Positions 1 to 9,342 of a DNA stretch of 64,000 nucleotides are shown here, in pieces. The stretch's first letter is position 1. Each line of letters opens with the position of its first letter. The notes under the pieces are model-generated. The model was given only the letters and a program-made list of their open reading frames with translations, did no database searches and had not been told where the DNA came from. The position numbers were made by a program, and so were the translations under genes. Origin of the DNA: Psychrobacter namhaensis (GTDB lineage: Bacteria; Pseudomonadota; Gammaproteobacteria; Pseudomonadales; Moraxellaceae). The stretch covers positions 62,001 through 126,000 of the forward strand of contig NZ_JABASS010000005.1 of assembly GCF_016107545.1 (NCBI RefSeq), given 5' to 3'.

Positions 1-1105
1 CGCCAAGGCCAAATGCATCACCAGGGACCACGGCCACACCGACTTTGTCTAATAACCATTCTGAAAACTCCGTACATGATGAGAGACCAGCGGCTTTAAT
101 GAGTGGTTTGATTTCTGGGTACACGTAAAACGCGCCATCAGGGCGCAGGCAAGTGATGCCTTTAATAGCATTCAAACCGTTAACTACAAGGTCACAGCGC
201 TGCTCAAATGCGGCTACCATCGGCGTGAGGACACTTTGGTCACCACTGATTGCGGCTTCTGCCGCCACTTGGCTAATCGAGGTTGGGCATGAGGTGGATT
301 GTGATTGTACCTTTTTCATGGCACCGATTAGCTTAGCAGGGCCACCAGCATAACCGATACGCCAGCCTGTCATTGCGTACGCTTTAGACACACCATTTAG
401 AATGATCGCGCGGTCTTTTAGCTCAGGTGCTGCATTTAAGATATTGTAGAACTGATCACCCGTCCAGCGGATATGCTCGTACATGTCGTCTGAGGCTACA
501 TAGACTTGTGGATGCTTTTTCAGTACTTCAGCGATGGCTTTTAGCTCATCTAACGTATAAATCATACCCGTTGGGTTAGAGGGGCTATTCAATACCAACA
601 GTTTGGTCTTGTCAGTAATGGTAGCTTCCAACTGCTCAGCGGTAATCTTAAAGTTTTGCTCAGCAGGGCATTTAACGATGACTGGCACGCCTTCTGCAAT
701 GATGACCATGTCAGGATAGCTGACCCAGTATGGCGCTGGGATGATGACTTCATCGCCTGGGTTGATAAAGGCTTGGGCAAGGTTAAAGAACGACTGTTTA
801 CCACCGACCGATACTAGGATTTCGTTTGGCTCATAGCTGATGTCGTTGTCGCGCTTGAATTTCTCTATGATGGCGGTCTTTAGCTCTGGCGTACCATCGA
901 CAGCCGTGTATTTAGTAAAGCCGTCATTGATCGCATCGATGGCTGCTTTTTTGATGTGTTCAGGGGTATCAAAATCAGGTTCACCAGCGCCCAAACCGAT
1001 AATATCTTTGCCCGCTGCTTTGAGCTCTTTGGCTTTATTGGTAATCGCTAGCGTAGGTGATGGTTTGATGTTGTTGACGCGGTCAGACAGTTGCAACTCG
1101 CTCAT
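1..1105 (-). CDS. class I aminotransferase, aspartate aminotransferase type (C-terminus off the left edge)
   Basis: PLP-dependent aminotransferase, probably aspartate:2-oxoglutarate, acting in the cytoplasm in amino-acid and TCA-linked nitrogen metabolism. The frame reads MSELQLSDRVNNIKPSPT, then GLGAGEPDFDTPEHI near residues 37-51, NSPSNPTG in the middle, and SKAYAMTGWRIGYAGG with the PLP-binding Lys at about residue 241. These are hallmarks of the fold-type I prokaryotic AspAT subgroup. The frame is open to base 1, giving 368 codons, so roughly the last 30 residues lie outside the window. The ATG at 1105 follows GGATCTCTC. Exact substrate (Asp, or another acidic or aromatic amino acid) cannot be fixed from sequence alone. 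Confidence 0.9.
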   Translation of the reverse strand, partial: MSELQLSDRVNNIKPSPTLAITNKAKELKAAGKDIIGLGAGEPDFDTPEHIKKAAIDAINDGFTKYTAVDGTPELKTAIIEKFKRDNDISYEPNEILVSVGGKQSFFNLAQAFINPGDEVIIPAPYWVSYPDMVIIAEGVPVIVKCPAEQNFKITAEQLEATITDKTKLLVLNSPSNPTGMIYTLDELKAIAEVLKKHPQVYVASDDMYEHIRWTGDQFYNILNAAPELKDRAIILNGVSKAYAMTGWRIGYAGGPAKLIGAMKKVQSQSTSCPTSISQVAAEAAISGDQSVLTPMVAAFEQRCDLVVNGLNAIKGITCLRPDGAFYVYPEIKPLIKAAGLSSCTEFSEWLLDKVGVAVVPGDAFGLG

Positions 1106-1729
1106 GAGAGATCCTTTTTACATTGGAGTGGGTTAGTGAAGACGTGTTATTGATTATATAAACTGTTAAGGGTTATTAAAACATGACGCCAGACAGCTTC
1201 ACGCCTTGTCTTTTTAAGCAGTTATCCGTTCAAAGTAATATCTTGACGCAAAAAAGTGCTTGGTTGGGGTAAGGTATCCTCGCTTATTGTGCTATTGCAG
1301 AATAGGCGTCGACATATTCCTCCCAGCCGCACTATTTTTCTTTTTAAAAGGGACGTTTTAAAAGGGACGTATTGTGATGGTAGTTAACGCTCAATAATCA
1401 GTGAGCATTCAGACCTCTACGCACTTTTGATCTTGGCATTGTAGCATGTGGTTATTGTACTGTCTTATAGGGGTCGTAACAGAAAATGACGAATTTCTTA
1501 GCAGGTTTGCCAGCGTGATGACGGACAGATTTAATAGGATGAGGGGCGAAGTGATTGCGAAACCACAACAATAAAATGGTTATTTTACGCTATTATTATT
1601 TAGATATATTACATAAAACGGAATTTATTTTAATAAAAATTAACCTGATATTCTAAGTAGAAGCACGAGTCATTAAAGCTTGGGTAAACGGTGATTTTTC
1701 CTATAAGTGTGACCAAAAGGAGGTTGATC
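1106..1729. other. intergenic region between aminotransferase and SDR gene
   Basis: About 620 bases without a convincing gene. It should hold the divergent promoters of the aminotransferase (minus) and of the lipid cluster (plus). The last 150 bases before the SDR gene are AT-rich with several -10-like TATTAT/TATATT strings, but no single promoter stands out. A perfect 14-base tandem duplication lies at 1342-1369. Confidence 0.5.
1342..1369. repeat. perfect tandem duplication of a 14-base unit
   Basis: Two adjacent identical copies of TTTTAAAAGGGACG. No function is evident; it may be a simple slippage product. Confidence 0.7.
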
Positions 1730-2467
1730 ATGACAGACTCTTCTAAAAAACTGCATATCCTTATTACTGGAGCGACCTCGGGCATTGGTAAGCAGTTAAC
1801 AAAAGACTATCTCTTAGAAAACCATCACGTGTATGCCGTTGGCCGTGACGATGAGGCGTTGGCTGAACTGAAGTCGCTAGGGGCAGATACCATCGATTTA
1901 GATTTAATGAATCGAGAGAAAGTGCTCGCAGCTTTTGACAAAATCAGTGAGGTAGATTTGGCGATTTGTGGGGCGGGTATGTGTGAGTATTTGGACATGC
2001 CAAATTTTGACAGTGCGGCGTTTATGAGAGTCATGTCAGTGAATATGGGCACATTATCACATGCTGTTGAGGGCGTGTTGCCAAAGCTGATTGCCTCAAA
2101 AGGCCGCTTGGTTGGCATTGGGTCCGCATCTGCTTATGTGCCTTTTGCGCGGGCTGAAGCGTATGGCAGTTCAAAGGCCGCCATCCATTACTTGATGAAA
2201 ACCCTGCAGATTAGTCTCGCTCCGTACGATGTGGCGGTCAGCTTAGTGGTGCCGGGTTTTGTCGAAACCCCTATGACCAAACAAAATGACTTTCCTATGC
2301 CGTTTATTCAGACTCCAGAGCAGGCAAGCCAAGCCATACGCGATGGTATCGAGAGTGGCCATGAGGTTATTGAGTTTCCGAAAAAACTGACTTTACCGTT
2401 AAAGGCATTGGGTACGTTGCCGGACTTGGTCTGGCAGCAAGTTAGTGAAAAGCTCAATAAAAAGTGA
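1730..2467 (+). CDS. short-chain dehydrogenase/reductase (SDR) of a fatty-acid modification cluster
   Basis: NAD(P)-dependent oxidoreductase with a Rossmann fold. Visible are the cofactor motif TGATSGIG (residues 13-20), the catalytic Ser region GIGSASAYV, and the YxxxK pair in YGSSKAA (Tyr about 145, Lys about 149). Length of 245 residues is typical of classical SDRs. The ATG at 1730 is preferred because AAAGGAGG lies 6 bases upstream; an in-frame GTG at 1691 lacks a ribosome site. It is the first gene of a run with an FAD amine-oxidase-like protein, DUF1365, Cfa-like methyltransferase and DUF2177, a grouping common in proteobacteria. It probably reduces a lipid or fatty-acyl carbonyl, but the substrate is unknown. 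Confidence 0.87.
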   Translation: MTDSSKKLHILITGATSGIGKQLTKDYLLENHHVYAVGRDDEALAELKSLGADTIDLDLMNREKVLAAFDKISEVDLAICGAGMCEYLDMPNFDSAAFMRVMSVNMGTLSHAVEGVLPKLIASKGRLVGIGSASAYVPFARAEAYGSSKAAIHYLMKTLQISLAPYDVAVSLVVPGFVETPMTKQNDFPMPFIQTPEQASQAIRDGIESGHEVIEFPKKLTLPLKALGTLPDLVWQQVSEKLNKK

Positions 2468-2531
2468 GGCTCTACAGTAATTTAAAGGACGACTCACCAA
2501 GACATAGCTACCCATATAGGAAGGACACTTT

Positions 2532-4256
2532 ATGCCGTTTATTCGTTTTAAGCGTGCAAATAATCAAAAGACCGCGCAAAAACATACGCATACTGCTGAA
2601 AATTGTGATGATATCGAAACGGAAAAGCGTGTTGCTATTATCGGCTCAGGTGTGTCAGGGCTGACTTGTGCCCATTATCTTGTGGCGCAGCATGATATCA
2701 CGGTGTTTGAAGCCAATGATTATATCGGCGGGCATGTCAACACCATCGATGTCGCGCTACAAGATGGCAAAAAGGCAAAGAGCAGCAAGGTAGAGAGCAG
2801 TGTGATAGATACAGGATTTATTGTTTTTAATGAGCGTACGTATCCCAATTTCTTTCGTTTGCTTCATGAGTTACAAGTGCCGTTTCAGGCAACGGATATG
2901 AGCTTTTCGGTAAAGAATACGGCACGTGCCTTTGAATATAACGGTCATACACTCAACACATTATTGTCGCAGCGAAAGAATGTACTGAATCCAAAATTTT
3001 GGCAGTTTATAAAAGAGGTCTTACAGTTCAATAAACACATCAAGCAGCTGCGTCAAGCTTATGAAGCTGCTCGCGCGCACGGGCAAGAGGTGAGTCGTTT
3101 CACTGAACAAACTCTCGGTAGTTATCTGGTAAAAAAACGCTATGGTCATCTGTTTACGGATAACTATCTACTGCCCATGGTCTCGGCTATTTGGTCGACC
3201 AGTCTGGATGAAGTCCAAGATTTTCCACTGGTATTTTTTGCGCAGTTCTTTGACAACCATGGTTTGCTTGATGTGGTCAATCGGCCGCAGTGGTTTACGA
3301 TCAAAGGCGGCTCAAAGCAATATGTCAATAAACTGATTCCACGTTTTATCAAAGCGGGTGGCAAGGTGCGAGTCAATAGCCCAGTACAATCCGTAGTACG
3401 TGATGGCGAGCAAGTGATTTTGACGGTGCAAAGTAAAGGTAATGCTAATAATCGTAGCGAAAATCTTGTGTTCGATGAAGTCGTCTTTGCTTGTCATGCA
3501 GACACCGCCCTCAATATTTTAAAAGATGCCAGTACGGATGAATCTAAAGTATTAAGTCACTTCCGCTTTACCAAAAATACCGCGGTACTGCACACCGATA
3601 CCAGTGTCCTACCCAAAAAACCACTAGCATGGGCAAGCTGGAACTATTTAATCGATGAAAAATCGTCAGGCCACGTGACAGAAGAGAGGCAAGCTTCTAA
3701 AGTCACCGGAAACGTGCAAATATCGAGTAAGCCCGTACTGACCTATCATATGAATATCTTGCAACGCCTGACCAAAAAGCATAATTATTTGGTCACTTTG
3801 AATCACCAAATTGATGAGAGACAGGTAGTCAAGCGTATCGACTATAGTCATCCAGTGTTTGATCTAGCGATGATTGAAGCTCAAACCAAATGGTTAAGTA
3901 TCTCTGGCAACGGTTTGCATACACATTTTTGCGGTGCATACTGGTTCAATGGCTTTCATGAAGATGGCGTACGCAGTGGATTACGTGTCTGTCAGGCGCT
4001 CGGTCTTGATATTGATATAAAAGATGAAGCCGATCCATCTCATCTGCCGGATGCTGATAGCGCCCATACGCCATTTCGCTATAAGGACTTACCCGTGAAA
4101 GCAGATACAAAGCCACGCAAACTTCATAAACGTCAGGTCACGACGGCGACTACCAATCAAGAGCTGATTGAGTATGTGGCGCATTTACAGTCCGCGACCA
4201 TTGATAGCGTTCAAACGAGAAGCCGAGGGTTATTTGGCCGTCGTAAAGGGCGGTAA
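2532..4256 (+). CDS. FAD-dependent amine-oxidase-like oxidoreductase (cfa-cluster flavoprotein)
   Basis: A 574-residue flavoprotein of the NAD(P)-binding/amine-oxidase superfamily. After a roughly 30-residue basic N-terminus comes RVAIIGSGVSGLTCAHYL, the dinucleotide-binding GxGxxG fold, then FEANDYIGGHVNT, where an acidic residue would bind the FAD ribose. TGFIVFNERTYPNF and the C-terminal FCGAYWFNGFHEDGVRSG match the family that travels with DUF1365 and cyclopropane-synthase-like genes. It probably oxidises or desaturates a phospholipid acyl chain near the methylated carbon; this is inferred from neighbours. The start ATG follows AGGAAGGACA. The gap to the SDR gene is 64 bases and to DUF1365 about 40 bases, consistent with one operon. 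Confidence 0.87.
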   Translation: MPFIRFKRANNQKTAQKHTHTAENCDDIETEKRVAIIGSGVSGLTCAHYLVAQHDITVFEANDYIGGHVNTIDVALQDGKKAKSSKVESSVIDTGFIVFNERTYPNFFRLLHELQVPFQATDMSFSVKNTARAFEYNGHTLNTLLSQRKNVLNPKFWQFIKEVLQFNKHIKQLRQAYEAARAHGQEVSRFTEQTLGSYLVKKRYGHLFTDNYLLPMVSAIWSTSLDEVQDFPLVFFAQFFDNHGLLDVVNRPQWFTIKGGSKQYVNKLIPRFIKAGGKVRVNSPVQSVVRDGEQVILTVQSKGNANNRSENLVFDEVVFACHADTALNILKDASTDESKVLSHFRFTKNTAVLHTDTSVLPKKPLAWASWNYLIDEKSSGHVTEERQASKVTGNVQISSKPVLTYHMNILQRLTKKHNYLVTLNHQIDERQVVKRIDYSHPVFDLAMIEAQTKWLSISGNGLHTHFCGAYWFNGFHEDGVRSGLRVCQALGLDIDIKDEADPSHLPDADSAHTPFRYKDLPVKADTKPRKLHKRQVTTATTNQELIEYVAHLQSATIDSVQTRSRGLFGRRKGR

Positions 4257-4297
4257 TTTTGGGGTTAAAATCAAGTATTACTAACGAAGAGAGCGTT

Positions 4298-5296
4298 ATG
4301 TCTAGTAAAGTCCACTCGTCTAACACCTCCGTGCCCCATCAGTTGTTCCACGGCACAACATGGCACAGCAGGCTGCTGCCAAACGTACATAAGTTTAGTT
4401 ACCCTTATCGTTATTGGGGGATCAATATTAGCGCCTTAGCGGCAGGACAGGCGCTCCCTGACATCAGTACGGCAGCCATTGGTGAAAGTAAAATCCTGAA
4501 AAAATTAGGACTAACCTTAATTCTGCCAAAGAGACTATTAGCAATACAATGGCCGTTATTTTCAGTAAAGAAAAAGGCTTTGCAGCAGTTTTGTCCTGAT
4601 GACTATTTGCAGGGAATAAATAGCCTAAGCAGTAATAATAATACTAATATCAATAGCCAGTTGGATCAGGTTCAAGCACTTAAGCATCGTTTACAACAAG
4701 CATTTATCGCTCAAATGGGCAGTGCGCCGTTAGGCGAGACGGTCGGACTTGTGGTTTGTCGCAATGCTGGCCTCTATTTTAGCCCAGTCAATTTTTATTT
4801 GGGTTTTGATAAGCAGCAGGTACCCACCCATTTGTTGGCTGAGGTTTCTAACACGCCATGGAATAAGCGTCATTATTATGGGTTTTTGTTAGAAGGTGAG
4901 CGTACTGAGTTTTGCCACGATAAAAACTTCCATGTGTCCCCCTTTAACCCTATCGATCAGCTCTATCGTTGGCAGGTGACCATAAAGAGTACAACAAAAG
5001 ACGAGGCAAAAGGGCAGCCAAACAATGGTTTGCAGGTTCGTATTGCTATTGATATCAGTGATGAGCGCGGTGACGTGTTAAAAACGGGGATAAAGATGTC
5101 AGGCACAGCTTTGACTGATGCCTCTGTCCGTCAAAGCTTGCGACAAAACCCCCTCATGAATATAACGTCTTTAACGCGTGTCTATTGGCACGCTTTTAAA
5201 CTTTATGCGATCAAAAAAGTGCCGTATGTAAACTATGATGAAAAACTGGTCAATAGCCAACAGCACCCAGCAAACACTCAAAAAGCTGACTCTTAA
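4298..5296 (+). CDS. DUF1365 family protein of the cfa cluster
   Basis: A 332-residue protein of the DUF1365 family, of unknown biochemical function but almost always next to the FAD oxidoreductase and Cfa-like methyltransferase. Recognisable segments are HGTTWHSRLLPNVHKFSYPY at the start, LGETVGLVVCRNAGLYFSPVN in the middle, and NKRHYYGF followed by KNFHVSPFNPID. The ATG at 4298 has GAAGAGAG upstream; a TTG at 4259 in the same frame has no ribosome site. A poorly conserved Asn/Ser-rich stretch (SLSSNNNTNINSQ) sits near residue 110. It is presumed to help lipid modification at the membrane. Confidence 0.85.
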   Translation: MSSKVHSSNTSVPHQLFHGTTWHSRLLPNVHKFSYPYRYWGINISALAAGQALPDISTAAIGESKILKKLGLTLILPKRLLAIQWPLFSVKKKALQQFCPDDYLQGINSLSSNNNTNINSQLDQVQALKHRLQQAFIAQMGSAPLGETVGLVVCRNAGLYFSPVNFYLGFDKQQVPTHLLAEVSNTPWNKRHYYGFLLEGERTEFCHDKNFHVSPFNPIDQLYRWQVTIKSTTKDEAKGQPNNGLQVRIAIDISDERGDVLKTGIKMSGTALTDASVRQSLRQNPLMNITSLTRVYWHAFKLYAIKKVPYVNYDEKLVNSQQHPANTQKADS

Positions 5297-5368
5297 CGAT
5301 GGAGAGCTCAAAGAGTATCAGAAATAAAATACGAGACTACAGAAGGCCTATACAAGGATGAACACACA

Positions 5369-6841
5369 ATGCCAGCACGACCAACCGACCGCGCACCCAG
5401 CTCAGCATTAGAGAAACTGTCCGTACGGCTGAACAAAATAGCCAACGAGAGCGCTGTTTTGCGACCCATGAATGAGGGAATAAATCAATTGGCAAGAAAA
5501 CTCATATTTCGAGCCCTAAAGCACATTCAGTTCGGCCGACTTACCTTAATCGAAGCATTTGGTGAACAGGCACCTACTACAAGCAGCTTTGGTAGCGTGT
5601 CATCTAGCGTTGCTAGCAGTTCAGCGGTTGGTCGTCATCCATTACATGTCACCTTGATGATTCATGACAGCGCTGTGTATCGTCAACTGTTACTGGGTGG
5701 CTCTATAGCGCTGGCAGACAGCTATATTAATGGTGAATGGGATACGGATGATTTAACGGGACTGATTCGCTTGGCAGCGCGTAACTTGGCATTACTCAAT
5801 AAACTAGAGAGTCGCTTTGCTGGCGTGAGTAAGGCATTTGAGAAAGCGAAGCATCAACTGCGTAGTAATGATAAATCTGGCGCCAAATCTAATATCCTAG
5901 CGCATTATGACTTGGGTAATGATATGTATCAGCGCTTTTTGGACGATACGATGATGTATTCTTCAGCCGTGTATCGTACGCCTGAGATGACACTTAGCGA
6001 TGCGCAGCAGTAAAAATTGGCGCTTATATGTCAGCGTCTACAACTTACCCCTGATGATCACGTTATCGAAATTGGGACGGGTTGGGGTGGTTTTGCTATT
6101 TATGCCGCCCAGCATTATGGTTGTCACATAACAACAACGACCATCTCTGATGCGCAGTATTGTGAGGCGAAGCGCCGAGTCAAAGCCGCTGGACTGTCTG
6201 ATAAAATCACACTACTTAAGCAAGACTATCGTGAGCTGACAGGGCAGTACGACAAACTGGTCAGTATTGAGATGATTGAAGCGGTCGGGCATGAATATTT
6301 ACCGACTTTCTTTGCCAAGTGCAATAGCTTGCTCAAACCCACGGGACTAATGGTATTGCAAGCGATTACCTTCAATGACCAAAATTACCAAGACTACATA
6401 AAATCGGTCGATTTTATTCAGACACACATTTTTCCTGGTGGCTGTCTGTTATCCAATCAAGAGCTAAACACACAGTTTACTGAGCAGACCGACATGGTCA
6501 TCAAACAGCTACACGACTATGGCTTTGACTACGCGCACACGCTGAGGGATTGGCGTACCGCATTTATGGCGCAGCGTACAGAAATCAAAGCGCTTGGTTA
6601 TGATGACGCCTTTATTCGTTTATGGAACTTTTACTTTTGCTACTGTGAAGGGGGATTTTTAGAACGGACCATTGGCGTGGTACAAGTGACTGCAGTGAAG
6701 CCTAACAACATTGACACGATGCACTTCTCTGATGGGTCTTTCGATGACAGGGTGAGTGAGGAGCAAAGCTGTCGCTTTATGGATCAACTTATGAACGATA
6801 ATGACCAAGAGGCGTTCAACCAACATGCGCTACCTTTATAA
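5369..6841 (+). pseudogene. cfa: cyclopropane-fatty-acid synthase-like methyltransferase interrupted by an in-frame TAA
   Basis: SAM-dependent methyltransferase that would methylate unsaturated acyl chains of membrane phospholipids. Bases 5369-6841 form one continuous reading frame of about 490 codons except for a single TAA at 6011-6013 (codon 215). The part before the stop has the N-terminal lipid-binding domain and HYDLGNDMYQRFLDDTMMYS. The part after it resumes immediately in the same frame and holds the SAM motif EIGTGWGGFA (about residue 234), SIEMIEAVGHEYL and the C-terminal FYFCYCEGGFLERTIG. No frameshift or loss is seen, so a point change (for example CAA or GAA to TAA) is the simplest cause. 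A TTG at 6017 could restart translation but has no ribosome site. Sequencing error, a recent null mutation or a split gene remain possible. Confidence 0.8.
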
Positions 6842-6878
6842 GTGGTGCCGACAATAATCTTAATACAAGGATGTGGTT

Positions 6879-7289
6879 ATGGGATACGTATTTGTCTATC
6901 TTGCTGCTGTGGTCATATTTTTGGGCGTTGATGCGGTTTGGTTAACGACCATGAAAGGGGCTTTTTATGAGGCACGTATCGGTCACTTATTGGCTGATGA
7001 GCCAAATATGGTCGCCGCAGGTGTGTTTTATATGTTTTACATATTGGCGCTTTGTATATTGGTTCTGTACCCACAAATCAAAGCGGGCACTTCAATCGGT
7101 CATATTTTCTTACTCGGTGGCTTAATTGGGCTGATGGCTTATGGGACGTATGACTTTACCAGTTTGGCCCTGTATAAAGGCTTTACCTTAGACACAGCGT
7201 TAGTTGACTTTGCTTGGGGTGGTATTTTAACAGGCTCAGTTAGTGCGATGGTTGCTTGGCTTGCTTACCGCTTTCATTGGTTGACCTAA
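6879..7289 (+). CDS. DUF2177 family small integral membrane protein
   Basis: A 136-residue membrane protein with about four hydrophobic segments (residues 3-20, 45-64, 75-95, 108-128), starting MGYVFVYLAAVVIFLGVDAV. The WLTTMKGAFYEARIGHLL segment followed by VAAGVFYMFYI is typical of DUF2177. The ATG at 6879 is preferred, with AAGGATG upstream; GTG at 6873 is an in-frame alternative. It lies only 37 bases after cfa and is the probable last gene of the operon. Such proteins often accompany cfa/DUF1365 clusters; biochemical role unknown. Confidence 0.82.
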   Translation: MGYVFVYLAAVVIFLGVDAVWLTTMKGAFYEARIGHLLADEPNMVAAGVFYMFYILALCILVLYPQIKAGTSIGHIFLLGGLIGLMAYGTYDFTSLALYKGFTLDTALVDFAWGGILTGSVSAMVAWLAYRFHWLT

Positions 7290-7426
7290 AGTGCTGCCAC
7301 CACGATCAAGATGACAGTTTACATAACTTAGACCGTTAGTCGACAGATGACTGTTTGAGCTGTGTCGCACGCTACTGTATAACTGATACTCATAATAAAT
7401 AAGTTTTAGACAATTTGAGGATTGTT

Positions 7427-7966
7427 ATGCCGCAATATAATACCAGCTCGACTGCCAAAAAAGCCCCTTTAAACCATGAGCTGTATATGTCGATACTCAT
7501 GACACCAGATATGGCGAACTTCATCGGTAACGTCCATGGTGGGGATTTGCTAAAGATGCTTGATCAGGTCGCTTATGCCTGTGCCAGTCGCTATAGCGGT
7601 AACTATGTAGTGACCTTGTCTGTGGATCAGGTTATGTTCCGTGAGCCTATCTACGTTGGTGAGTTGGTGACTTTTGCCGCAAGTGTCAATTATGTAGGAA
7701 ATACCTCAATGGAGATTGGGATTCGAGTCGAAGCAGAAGACGTCCGAGCCCGCACAGTGCGCCATACCAACAGTTGTTATTTTACGATGGTGGCTATTGA
7801 TGACAATGGCAAGCCGACACCTGCGCCACCGCTTAATATTAAAAATGAGATGCAGCAGTGCCGCGCTGATGCCGCGCTGGAACGTAAAAACTTGCGTATG
7901 GAAAGCTCACATCGTCCAAGCTGCGATTTTGGAGAGGGAGATATGATCGGAGAGCGGGATCAATAA
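7427..7966 (+). CDS. acyl-CoA thioesterase (hotdog fold, YciA/BACH type)
   Basis: Hydrolyses acyl-CoA to free acid and CoA in the cytoplasm. The 179-residue protein has one hotdog domain: MTPDMANFIGNVHGGDLLKM near residues 24-43 with the catalytic-region HGG-D, VTLSVDQVMFREPI, and VRHTNSCYFTMVAID. GAGG lies 6 bases before the ATG at 7427; a TTG at 7415 is rejected. The last 30 residues are polar and probably disordered. Length and motifs fit YciA-like enzymes, though chain-length preference is not predictable. It stands alone after the lipid cluster and may be monocistronic. Confidence 0.87.
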   Translation: MPQYNTSSTAKKAPLNHELYMSILMTPDMANFIGNVHGGDLLKMLDQVAYACASRYSGNYVVTLSVDQVMFREPIYVGELVTFAASVNYVGNTSMEIGIRVEAEDVRARTVRHTNSCYFTMVAIDDNGKPTPAPPLNIKNEMQQCRADAALERKNLRMESSHRPSCDFGEGDMIGERDQ

Positions 7967-8186
7967 AAGCCAGTTTGCATAGAACGGCAAACAACGGCTT
8001 AACAGACAGTTTGTCCACCGCGAATCATCTAAAATTACTCCCCACACCCTAAAAATCTACTGACGCTTTATCTAAGAATACGCGAACTTTTATGTCAGTC
8101 ATTGGGACAGCTAAAGTCAGTCCTACGACATAGTCAGTCTGTTTTGAAGACAGTGGTTAAACAGATGTTATTTTACTGAGGCTATT

Positions 8187-9293
8187 ATGAGTTTGAAGCC
8201 ATCAAAAGACAATTTACCTAGTCCTGCTACTCATCAATCCACGCCGCACACGAGGCGTTCTCGTGGTATAAGCCAGATCAACATTGACCGCACTTCTACT
8301 GCTCTGACTCATTCGGACTCTAATGGTTCTTCTGAAACCGTACCAAACAAAGATAAGCAACACTCTGGCTCATTGGTGACGGTGTTGATTGCCGTTGGGG
8401 CAAACCTTATCATTGCGATTGCAAAAACCATAGCAGCATTCATGACTGGTTCTGCTTCTATGATAGCGGAGTCCGCTCACTCTTGGGCCGATGCAGGCAA
8501 TGGCACATTATTAATTGTCGCTGAAAAAAAAGCCGTCAAACCGGCGGACGCAAACCATCCGCTAGGCTACGGTAAAGAATCCTACGTTTGGTCAATGATT
8601 GCCGCTTTTGGCGTTTTTATGGCAGGCTCTATTGTGTCTATTTATACGGGCATCACTGAGTGGAACGCACCAGAGAGTGAGACCAATTATACGATTGGTT
8701 TTATTATATTGGCCGTAGCTTTTGTCCTTGAAGGATTTTCTTTAGTACAAGCTTACCTCCAAAGTAAAAAGCACGGTGAAGCAATTAATATCAGCGCCAT
8801 CGGTTATGTGGTCGATACGTCAAACCCAACACTACGCGGCGTATTTTTTGAAGATTTGGCTGCTGTGATTGGTTTGGTTATTGCTGCGGCAGCGATGGGC
8901 ATGCATGCTTATACAGGTCAGCCGTTTTGGGATGCATTAGGTTCTATTATCGTGGGGCTACTACTAGGCGTGGTGGCTATCTTTCTGATCAGTCGTAATC
9001 GGGATTTCTTGGTGGGTTATAAAGTATCAGATAGAATACATACCTACGTATTGAGTGAGCTGCTCAATCATCCAGACATTGATAGCGTCTCGTACCTACA
9101 TTTAGAATGGGTAGGTCCCAAAAAAATATTTATGGTGGCGGCAGTAGACATCGCGGGTAATCAAAAAGAAAAAGAGATCGCGCAAAAATTTGAAGACATT
9201 GAGAACCAGTTCCGTGCCAATCCCCTGTTTCAAGAGGCTATTTTAACACTCTCGGCACCCAGTGCTGACGTACTGAATTTATCTAGCCGCTAA
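8187..9293 (+). CDS. cation diffusion facilitator (CDF) family transporter
   Basis: Proton-coupled divalent-cation exporter of the inner membrane. A polar N-terminus of about 60 residues precedes six predicted membrane segments. TM2 has SMIAESAHSWADAGNG, with the His/Asp metal-site pattern of CDF proteins; this is followed by HPLGYGKESYVWS and, in TM5, GVFFEDLAAVIGL. The C-terminal cytoplasmic part (DRIHTYVLSELLNHPDIDSV) resembles the usual dimerising domain. The ATG has TGAGG 6 bases upstream. The order and the SAHSWAD motif resemble the SLC30A9-like CDF subgroup. The metal (Zn, Fe, Mn) cannot be assigned. Confidence 0.87.
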   Translation: MSLKPSKDNLPSPATHQSTPHTRRSRGISQINIDRTSTALTHSDSNGSSETVPNKDKQHSGSLVTVLIAVGANLIIAIAKTIAAFMTGSASMIAESAHSWADAGNGTLLIVAEKKAVKPADANHPLGYGKESYVWSMIAAFGVFMAGSIVSIYTGITEWNAPESETNYTIGFIILAVAFVLEGFSLVQAYLQSKKHGEAINISAIGYVVDTSNPTLRGVFFEDLAAVIGLVIAAAAMGMHAYTGQPFWDALGSIIVGLLLGVVAIFLISRNRDFLVGYKVSDRIHTYVLSELLNHPDIDSVSYLHLEWVGPKKIFMVAAVDIAGNQKEKEIAQKFEDIENQFRANPLFQEAILTLSAPSADVLNLSSR

Positions 9294-9342
9294 ATCACTA
9301 AAGTAAAAGCACGACTGACATGCTTAATAGCGAGAGTGTTCT

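Noticed and set aside
6011-6013. Selenocysteine or pyrrolysine readthrough at the cfa stop
   Set aside because: The codon is TAA, not TGA or TAG, and family members do not need a special residue there.
6017-6841. Second half of cfa as an independent gene
   Set aside because: It is in the same frame as the first half with only one TAA between; TTG start lacks a ribosome site. More likely an interrupted gene.
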